Of a stretch of 64,000 nt of DNA, positions 61,901-64,000 are shown piece by piece. The notes beneath the pieces are model-generated. The model made no database searches and had not been told where the DNA came from. It saw only the letters and a list, made by a program, of their open reading frames with translations. Each line of letters opens with the position of its first letter. Position 1 is the first letter of the stretch. The translations under genes and the position numbers were made by a program. Origin of the DNA: Trabulsiella odontotermitis (GTDB lineage: Bacteria > Pseudomonadota > Gammaproteobacteria > Enterobacterales > Enterobacteriaceae); the NCBI RefSeq assembly GCF_030053895.1, contig NZ_CP125781.1, positions 3,224,001-3,288,000 of the forward strand, written 5' to 3'.

Positions 61901-64000
61901 AGAGGTGACGTCGTTACCTGCCGGGTCAACCGAGATGACAGACAGGCTGTGGTCGCCGTCGGCCAGATCGGTTGTCGGCGTAAAGCTCCAGCTGCCATCC
62001 GGCTGGACGGTGGTGCTGCCCAGCACGTCGGTACCGTCCATTACGGTGACCACACTGCCCGGCTTGCCACTGCCGGTCAGTTCCGGACGCGCGTCGTCGG
62101 TGACGTTGCCGTCAGCCAGACTACCGGTGATCGGCCCCTGATCGTCATTGACGGTGCCAATGGTGACCTGGTTCGGATCCGGATCGACAGTGAAGCTGAT
62201 GCCCGGAGACGGATTGCTGCTGTTACCGGACGGATCAGTCACCACGGTGGTGATCTCGTGATCGCCTTTATCCAGCGGCGTTTCCGGGGTGTATTCCCAT
62301 GTACCGTCGTCGCCGACCACGGTGGAGCCAATCACCTCACCGTTGTCGATGATTTCCACCACACTGCCCGGTTCATCTTTGCCGCTGAAGGTCGGGGACT
62401 GGTCGTCCGTGGTTTCGCCATCGTTAACGGTACCGGTCAGATCGCCCACATCGTCGTTCGCCGCCACATCACCGGCGCTCGGTGCTGCGGTATCAATCAC
62501 GATCGGGAAGCTGCCGCTCTCTTTATGGTTGCCTGCCGGATCAGTAGCGGTAACGGCAAAGTTATGGTTGCCGTCTGCCAGGGCAGTGCCCGGGGTGAAG
62601 GTCCACTTACCGTTGCTGTCTGCGGTGACCGAGCCGAGGATCGTGCTGCCGTCACGGATAGTGACGATATCGCCTGCCGCCGCGGTCCCGTTCAGGGTCG
62701 GGGTGCTGTCGTTGGTGGCATCGCCTTTCTGCAGCGGGCCAACGTGCGGTTCGCTGTTATCGACCACACTGGTGATCGACGGCTCAGTGCCGGTCGGGAT
62801 CAGCAGCGTAATGTCATAAGCAGGCGCTTCACCGGCGATGCGGTTACCGGCCGGATCCTGGGTTTCCAGCGTCAGGCTGTTCAGGCCTTCCAGCAGCGGT
62901 GCGTCCGGGGTCATGCTCCAGTCGCCATTGCTGTCAACCACCGCCGAGCCAATCAGGTGTTTCCCTGCCGCATCGGTGGTGTAGACGAACACAATGTTAC
63001 CGGCGCCGCCGATACCGCTGATCACTGGCTGGCTGTCATCGGTGATGTCACCGCTGGCGACGTTGCCTTTCAGATCGCCAATGTCATCCGCCACGGCGGT
63101 GATCTTCAGGCTGTCTTCGGTGGCAACCGGCGGTGTGTAGTCGGTGGTCAGCTCGAAATCGTCTGATTCCGGACCGGTGTTGCCCGCTTCATCTGTTGCG
63201 GTGGTGGTGATGTGATGCTCACCTTCCGGGAGCGGTGTGGTCGGCGTGAACGACCAGGCGCCGTTTTCATCAGTCACTGTCGAACCAATCAGCTCGCCGT
63301 TGTCGTAGATGTCGACACGGCTGCCCGGTTCGGCATTGCCTTTCAGGGTCGGGTTGGCGTCGTCGGTGACGTCGCCACTCTGCAGATCATCGCGGACGGA
63401 GCCCACATCATCAATGGCAGAGCCGATGGACGGTTTGCCCGGTGCGGTGGTGTCCACCGTCAGTTCAAAGGCCGGAGAGGTGACGTCGTTACCTGCCGGG
63501 TCAACCGAGATGACAGACAGGCTGTGGTCGCCGTCGGCCAGATCGGTTGTCGGCGTAAAGCTCCAGCTGCCATCCGGCTGGACGGTGGTGCTGCCCAGCA
63601 CGTCGGTACCGTCCATTACGGTGACCACACTGCCCGGCTTGCCACTGCCGGTCAGTTCCGGACGCGCGTCGTCGGTGACGTTGCCGTCAGCCAGACTACC
63701 GGTGATCGGCCCCTGATCGTCATTGACGGTGCCAATGGTGACCTGGTTCGGATCCGGATCAACGGTGAAGCTGATGCCCGGCGACGGATTGCTGCTGTTA
63801 CCGGACGGATCAGTCACCACGGTGGTAATTTCGTGATCGCCTTTATCCAGCGGGGTTTCCGGGGTGTATTCCCATGTACCGTCGTCGCCGACGACAGTGG
63901 AGCCAATCACTTCGCCGTTGTCGATGATTTCCACCACGCTGCCCGGTTCAGCGTTACCGCCGAAGGTCGGGGACTGGTCGTCAGTGGTGTCGCCATTGGT
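43940..64000 (-). CDS. Giant Ig-repeat RTX adhesin (adhesin 2), 5' end beyond the window
   Basis: The frame is open from the right edge to the stop at 43940, giving 6686 residues with the N-terminus missing. About ten five-domain cycles of Ig-like domains (motifs VTDDxxPxxxGxA, GSWSFTP, DxAGN) fill 47.4-64 kb. Next come two or three divergent Ig-like domains (PPTQTVTITSYTDNVG and a DTTPIISG/EYVEVTVNG domain), and then a region with six DxDxDG motifs (45.7-46.9 kb) like FG-GAP/integrin blades. RTX-like GQGNDTF and GRGGNDIF segments and a type I secretion target domain ending LATLLANHQLILSS follow. A second copy of the target domain (GGAGDDTFYLMNGGNDTLMYK to LVTLLQNNQITI) closes the protein. 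From the 'DTTPI' domain onward it is paralogous to adhesin 1. It is inferred to be exported by the locus 2 pump. Confidence 0.92.
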   Translation of the reverse strand, partial: TNGDTTDDQSPTFGGNAEPGSVVEIIDNGEVIGSTVVGDDGTWEYTPETPLDKGDHEITTVVTDPSGNSSNPSPGISFTVDPDPNQVTIGTVNDDQGPITGSLADGNVTDDARPELTGSGKPGSVVTVMDGTDVLGSTTVQPDGSWSFTPTTDLADGDHSLSVISVDPAGNDVTSPAFELTVDTTAPGKPSIGSAIDDVGSVRDDLQSGDVTDDANPTLKGNAEPGSRVDIYDNGELIGSTVTDENGAWSFTPTTPLPEGEHHITTTATDEAGNTGPESDDFELTTDYTPPVATEDSLKITAVADDIGDLKGNVASGDITDDSQPVISGIGGAGNIVFVYTTDAAGKHLIGSAVVDSNGDWSMTPDAPLLEGLNSLTLETQDPAGNRIAGEAPAYDITLLIPTGTEPSITSVVDNSEPHVGPLQKGDATNDSTPTLNGTAAAGDIVTIRDGSTILGSVTADSNGKWTFTPGTALADGNHNFAVTATDPAGNHKESGSFPIVIDTAAPSAGDVAANDDVGDLTGTVNDGETTDDQSPTFSGKDEPGSVVEIIDNGEVIGSTVVGDDGTWEYTPETPLDKGDHEITTVVTDPSGNSSNPSPGISFTVDPDPNQVTIGTVNDDQGPITGSLADGNVTDDARPELTGSGKPGSVVTVMDGTDVLGSTTVQPDGSWSFTPTTDLADGDHSLSVISVDPAGNDVTSPAFELTVDTTAPGKPSIGSAIDDVGSVRDDLQSGDVTDDANPTLKGNAEPGSRVDIYDNGELIGSTVTDENGAWSFTPTTPLPEGEHHITTTATDEAGNTGPESDDFELTTDYTPPVATEDSLKITAVADDIGDLQGNVASGDITDDSQPVISGIGGAGNIVFVYTTDAAGKHLIGSAVVDSNGDWSMTPDAPLLEGLNSLTLETQDPAGNRITGEAPAYDITLLIPTGTEPSITSVVDNSEPHVGPLQKGDATNDSTPTLSGTAAAGDTVTIKDGSTVLGSVTTDSNGKWTFTPGTALADGNHAFSVTATDAAGNHKDSGSFPIVVDTTVPNSSSIAVNDDVGDKTGPIANGDTTDDQSPTFSGNAEPGSVVDIIDNGEVIGSTVVGDDGKWEYTPETPLDKGDHEITTVVTDPSGNSSDPSPGISFTVDPDPNQVTIGSVNDDQGPITGSMTDGSVTDDARPELTGNGKPGSIVTIKDGNNVLGSTTVQPDGSWSFTPTTDLADGDHSLTATSVDPAGNDVTSPAFDLTVDTTAPGKPSIGSAIDDVGSVRDDLQSGDVTDDANPTLKGNAEPGSRVDIYDNGDLIGSTIADENGAWSFTPTTPLPEGEHHITTTATDEAGNTGPESDDFELTTDYTPPVATEDSLKITAVADDIGDLQGNVASGDITDDSQPVISGIGGAGNIVFVYTTDAAGKHLIGSAVVDSNGDWSMTPDAPLLEGLNSLTLETQDPAGNRITGEAPAYDITLLIPTGTEPSITSVVDNSEPHVGPLQKGDATNDSTPTLNGTAAAGDIVTIRDGSTILGSVTADSNGKWTFTPGTALADGNHNFAVTATDPAGNHKESGSFPIVIDTAAPSAGDVAANDDVGDLTGTVNDGDTTDDQSPTFGGNAEPGSVVEIIDNGEVIGSTVVGDDGKWEYTPETPLDKGDHEITTVVTDPAGNSSNPSPGISFTVDPDPNQVTIGSVNDDQGPITGSLTDGNVTDDARPELTGSGKPGSIVTIKDGNDVLGSTTVQPDGSWSFTPVQDLSDGDHSLTATSVDQAGNDVTSPAFDLTVDTVAPGKPSIGSAIDDVGSNRNDLHSGDVTDDANPTLNGTAEPGSRVDIYDNGDLIGSAIADDNGSWQFTPTTPLPEGEHHITTTATDEAGNTGPESDDFVLTTDYTAPDSSKVTITDVVDDVGGVTGSVPSGTGSITDDNRPLIKGTGAEAGNTITVYNGDTVIGSATVQADGSWELVSTTPLPDGLYTLTAKETDSVGNVSDPSNEYTFNLSTQAPPVPSLDSVYDDVAPSVDFVQKGEVTNDNMPTLSGSGLIGGTISVYDNGTLIGTATVGSNGSWSFTPDTALNDGNHNFTVTVTDVVGRVSPATGGHNIIVDTTMPSAASDLLITDDVGAKTGPVNTGDTTDDNLPTLSGKAEPGSTVNILDNGTVIGTAVVDNTGNWSFTPSTPLANGPHDITTTVTDTAGNTGPEGSHVTFDVDVDPGQAAIVAVKDDVGSITTNVTQNGVTDDTRPEITGTAKAGSIVTVMDGSTVLGSTTAGSDGSWSFTPTGDLGKGNHTFTASAQDPAGNTSTSNSWTITIDIDAPVKPSIDSAMDDVGSNQGALANHGLTDDPTPTLSGKAEAGSIVKIYDQSGLLGSVTARDDGTWSYTPTTKLDEGSHQFHVTATDKAGNTSAPSDDFELTLDFTPPDSSKLAITNVYDDVKLAGDVPNNGETDDNRPVISGTGAEAGDTITVYNGNTVIGSTTVKADGTWALEPSTPLPDGTYRLTAKETDKVGNEAGPSNEYVITVGVTPPQAPTLDTVYDDAAPYVDYLQKGEITNDSTPTLSGKGLIGGTISVYDNGTLIGTAIVDGSGTWSFTPGTALNDGNHNFTATVTDGVGRVSPATGGFNIVVDTTLPSAASDLLITDDVGAKTGPVNTGDTTDDNVPTISGKAEAGSTVSIIDNGTVIGSAVADNNGNWSFTPSTPLANGPHDITTKVTDTAGNTGPEGAHTSFVVDVVAGKAEITAIKDDVGSITSNVAQGGVTDDTRPEITGTAKAGSVVTITDGNTVLGSTTAGSDGNWSFTPTGDLGKGNHTFTATAKDPAGNDSVSSSWTITIDTDAPAKPSIDAANDDVGSSQGALANHGLTDDPTPTLNGKAEAGSIVKIYDQSGLLGSVVARDDGTWSYSPTANLSEGAHQFYVTATDKAGNISVPSDNFELTLDFTPPDSSKLAITDVVDDVGLVTGSVSHEGMTDDNRPLIKGTGAEAGDTIIVYNGDKVIGSTTVQSDGTWELEPSSPLPNGRYTLTAKETDKVGNEAGPSAEYVINVSTTPPQAPTLDTVYDDAAPYVDYLQKGEVTNDSTPTLNGSGLIGGTISVYDNGTLIGTTIVDTNGNWSFTPGTGLNDGRHNFTATVTDSVGRVSPATGGYDITIDTGAPSAASDLLVSDNVGAYQGPVNNGDTTDDNTPTLSGKAEAGSTVNIIDNDTVIGSVVADANGNWSFTPGAPLANGPHDLTTTVTDTAGNTGPEGSHVNIIVDVTPGQAEITAIKDDVGSITTNVAQGGVTDDTRPEITGTAKAGSVVTITDGSNVLGSTTAGSDGNWTFTPSGDLGKGNHTFTATAKDPAGNDSVSSSWTVTIDTDAPAKPSIDSATDDVGAVQTSLANHGLTDDPTPTLNGKAEAGSIVKIYDQSGLLGSVVARDDGTWSYSPTAGLSEGSHQFYVTATDKAGNISVPSDNFELTLDFTPPDSSKLAITDVVDDFGGVTGSVASGSETDDNRPVIAGTGAEAGNVITVYNGDKVIGSTTVKSDGTWELEPTSPLANGTYVLTAKETDKVGNEAGPSNDYTIKVSTVAPQAPTLDTVYDDVAPQTEFLQKGEVTNDNTPTLSGTGVANGTISVYDNGTLIGTTTVDGSGSWTFTPGTALSDGNHNFTATVTDTVGRVSPATGGFNIVVDTTAPSAASDLLITDDVGAKTGPVNNNDTTDDNVPTISGKAEAGSTVSIIDNGTVIGSAVADNNGNWSFTPSTPLANGPHDITTKVTDTAGNTGPEGSHTSFVVDVVAGKVEITAIKDDVGSVTTNVAQGGVTDDTRPEITGTAKAGSVVTITDGSNVLGSTTAGSDGNWTFTPSGDLGKGNHTFTATAKDPAGNDSVSSSWTVTIDTDAPVKPSIDSATDDVGAVQTSLANHGLTDDPTPTLNGKAEADSIVKIYDQSGLLGSVVARADGTWSYSPTANLSEGSHQFYVTATDKAGNTSAPSDNFELTLDFTPPDSSKLAITDVVDDFGGVTGSVASGSETDDNRPVISGTGAEAGNVITVYNGDKIIGSTTVKSDGTWELEPSSPLPNGTYVLTAKETDKVGNESGPSNDYTIKVSTDGPQAPTLDKVYDDAAPGVDFLQKGEITNDSTPTLSGTGVANGTISVYDNGTLIGTTTVDGSGSWTFTPGTALSDGNHNFTATVTDTVGRVSPSTGGFDIVVDTSAPSAASDLLIIDDVGTKTGPVNTGDTTDDNVPVISGKAEAGSTVSIIDNGTVIGTAVADTNGNWSFTPSTPLANGPHDITTKVTDTAGNTGPEGSHTSFVVDVAPGQTVITAVNDDTGTVTGVVAQNGVTDDTRPEITGTAKAGSVVTIKDGGTVLGSTTAGSDGNWTFTPAVDLGKGNHTFTATAKDPAGNDSDSGSWTVTIDIDAPVKPSIDSATDDVGSIQTPLANNGVTDDPTPTLNGKAEAGSIVTIYDQNGLLGSVTARADGTWSYSPTANLSEGSHQFYVTATDKAGNTSAPSDNFELTLDFTPPDSSKVSITSVVDDAGLVTGNVASGNITDDNTPLIKGTGAEPGNTITVYNGNTVIGTATVQGDGTWSLQVNTALADGTYRLTAKETDKVGNETSASPEYVIQIDAGGQPLPPTLTSVVDDVATYTGALQSNAITNDNTLTLTGTAEANVTVKIYGGANGTTLLGSTTADANGDWTYTTPALSDGLHTFVAEAVNSIGQVSPQTGGFPVTVDTAAPGAVSNFVVTDDQAPQVGNLSDGDTTNDATPKISGIAEPGSVVHIYVDGVENGSTTADASGNWEYTTTSLADGQHTFTARAEDTAGNLGPVNTGMTVIVDTSAVTVSITNVTDDVGTVTGDVAANMVTDDARPEITGKAKAGSIVTIKDGTTVLGSTTAEADGTWTFTPSTNLGDGAHSITATAKDLSGQEDTSGAFNFSVDTAAPNRPTIDYAEDQVGAVQNDLSNNGYTDDPQPILHGTAEANSIVNIYTLDGTLIGSATTSSTGAWNFKPGSKLPEGKNTFYVTSTDAAGNVSDKSANFVVNTDYTSPDASKVSIDTVTDQYGNVQGPVLSGGVLDDPRPVIGGTGAEQGNVITVYTTDKDGNTKVLGSTTVDANGRWTLTPSDSLYADSINKLSVTETDSVGNEAKPSGTYDVTLSNPPAAPVIDGVTDDTGSANVELVIDGVTKDTTPTLHGTAPGVAGNIVTIYDGNQVVGSTTLDASGNWTFTPQPALADGTYDFTVTVKNTAGQESAKSPSFGIEIDATAPGAVTDLTITDDVGTITGTLNNNDVTDDNKPTFAGKAEPNGIVTILDNGTVIGSAAVDNFGNWSWTPTTELADGAHQFTTTVTDSVGNTGAPTSPVNITVDTQAPGITLAIDGYLDDVGTNKGVITASGTSTDDTAPVLRGSWSGDLGAAEYIRIYQDGIFIGNATLDRGQHTWTLDVSGLENTKTYQFTATAVDAAGNESSATPAFALTIDLDPPTQTVTITSYTDNVGVDTGNMGPNTSTDDRQPVLNGKIAGTALDAGDEVRIYDADSNTLLGTATVTGDSWTFELPALNDETTYNFRAVVSDSAGNEGTTSGNFRITVDLNVVVNDQDTLDTTPIISGSTGFEIQPGEYVEVTVNGKTYSSQNGQVVVDPRNNTWYVQIPDGDALAVGRYDVSAVLYSPEGVRITTDDTTNELVVSPTPKVTVGAGGGDPDQKATSVTLSEDGVWRIHTNQTMLDSSATSSSSLGDFSTTALVSNSGNGYDSRNYVQNATFVDYNRDGLMDLFAIDSNYDDGQQMFYYNGSGYTAYQVGAEDDTPQSGDFAGDRDTDGSANTWSWYGGIIAIDKNGDGYVDLISGDQTPNDSGTQGGYGSQIVLNNDGTIVGMSKDGTFATDYAADPGMDPIGLDQSQPDMELSGVDINNDGIVDFVMHSQNIVADGSRIDKPGATDSTAAISDNWARLVVVNGTNNGNWQVSQIVDNVFQRGTDNDPDIGNGVPMTWADFNGDGYMDLFLGRGSESTTDDSSPDNNAAEYASRIHFNDGTGKLQFSDPNNDGIGNPTGMYTFNDTVSGGVSLALDWNHDGKVDIIEMPGMESTRGGISDAAATGAVNLYTNTSTGGATSFSTSNMLTQVGKTTIGGSSTAQQVTGSVAIDVDWDGDRDLLIFTSGGTTTYIENKNDVAYGSAIHLRILDEGGINSLYGNTVQLIDEATGAVVATRIINAQSGNQTNDSTAMVDFYGLDASKSYSAVILRSSGGAVENVGGVASVNGKTVQNVNKAWAGLTAGEANDAYVLTTESETNVANASNTGGTNTTGIVGTGYNDTFFATLGNDLYNGAGGTQTVSGVKSWSNTGGLDIVDYKLAGNAALTIDLNKTTMQNTGFGSARFVNVEGLAGGQGNDTFTGNAGNNYFEGRGGNDIFNLDNAKNGGGQDTLMYQVQAGGSSNGTGGNGSDTVNGFWVGTVEATSSADAIDVSNLLVGYSASADGAAHYINGVATIDAGETIGQFLTVTYNGKDTVVSIDRDGSGGAYSASTLLTLTDTEADLATLLANHQLILSSANSAGTANFSSLSEGMTANLWTGFNSAGEQLENITTLISTSGDDVITDNSADNVLEGGAGDDTFYLMNGGNDTLMYKVLDGMGNDSTGGNGHDVVHCFNVGNVATDSDADTLNLSDLLDYSGPISFFENNGKTELDAASKGLENYLKTEVVGNDTVISIDRDGQGGQHGFTQVVTLADVQTDLVTLLQNNQITI
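49009..58409 (-). repeat. Repeat family of about 1563 bp (five Ig domains) in adhesin 2
   Basis: A landmark near the start of one domain type recurs at about 49009, 50582, 52145, 53708, 55271, 56831 and 58400. The steps are 1560-1573 bp, three of them exactly 1563 (521 residues). Each cycle holds five Ig-like domains in fixed order. Inner cycles are very similar; the outermost cycle (toward 49 kb) is more divergent. Confidence 0.9.
58410..64000 (-). repeat. 1575-bp repeat family (five Ig domains) in adhesin 2, continuing past the window
   Basis: The landmark GTGTAGTCGGTGGTCAG occurs at 58410, 59985, 61560 and 63135, exactly 1575 bp (525 residues) apart. Other markers at 60159, 61734 and 63309 give the same step. 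The copies at 61560 and 63135 are nearly identical at DNA level, implying recent expansion. The five domain positions correspond one to one with those of the 1563-bp family. Confidence 0.95.

Overview
The window comes from a gammaproteobacterium of the Enterobacteriaceae. The evidence is close resemblance of several products to E. coli proteins (DcuR, Kbp/YgaU, OtnK, OtnC, OtnI, YgbI, YncE), moderate-to-high GC, tight ATGA-overlapped operons and typical Shine-Dalgarno sites. The genus cannot be fixed from the sequence alone. No tRNA, rRNA, CRISPR array, insertion sequence or phage gene was seen.

Left part (1-4.8 kb). A TonB-dependent siderophore receptor (minus strand, running off the left edge) lies downstream of a YncE-like beta-propeller lipoprotein gene, with a Fur-box-like sequence upstream. 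Divergent from them is a DcuR-like response regulator with no sensor kinase gene beside it. A Kbp/YgaU (BON + LysM) gene with a strong terminator follows.

Catabolic operon (5.0-11.8 kb, plus strand). The order is otnK, otnC, a DeoR-family regulator, otnI, a DUF849/BKACE enzyme, an SBF/BASS-type transporter, a GlcG/HbpS-like protein and an Asp/Glu-racemase-family protein. Most junctions overlap or nearly abut, and a bidirectional terminator ends the operon. It looks like a four-carbon acid-sugar pathway (OtnI to OtnK to OtnC, giving dihydroxyacetone phosphate). The usual tetronate dehydrogenase is absent and four unusual partners are present, so the starting substrate is unknown.

Secretion and adhesin part (11.8-64 kb, all minus strand). 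Two complete type I secretion loci stand side by side, each serving a giant Ig-repeat adhesin. Locus 1 is read as TolC-like protein, then a 6.6-thousand-residue BapA-like adhesin, then ABC transporter, then HlyD-type adaptor. Locus 2 is read as a second adhesin (at least 6686 residues, 5' end beyond the window), then an OmpA-domain protein and a terminator, then ABC transporter, HlyD-type adaptor and a TolC-like protein with a long Pro/Ser/Ala-rich N-terminal extension. The two adhesins share one C-terminal plan: Ig-like repeats, a six-motif FG-GAP/integrin-like calcium-binding region, RTX-type segments and a type I secretion target domain. Their Ig arrays differ. Adhesin 1 has an 897-bp (three-domain) tandem unit. 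Adhesin 2 has a five-domain supercycle of 1563-1575 bp.

Points that most deserve a second look are the paired giant adhesin systems with propeller-like tips, the duplicated secretion-signal domain of adhesin 2, a reading-frame break at the start of the locus 2 ABC gene, hairpins after both adhesin genes, and the atypical C4-acid operon.
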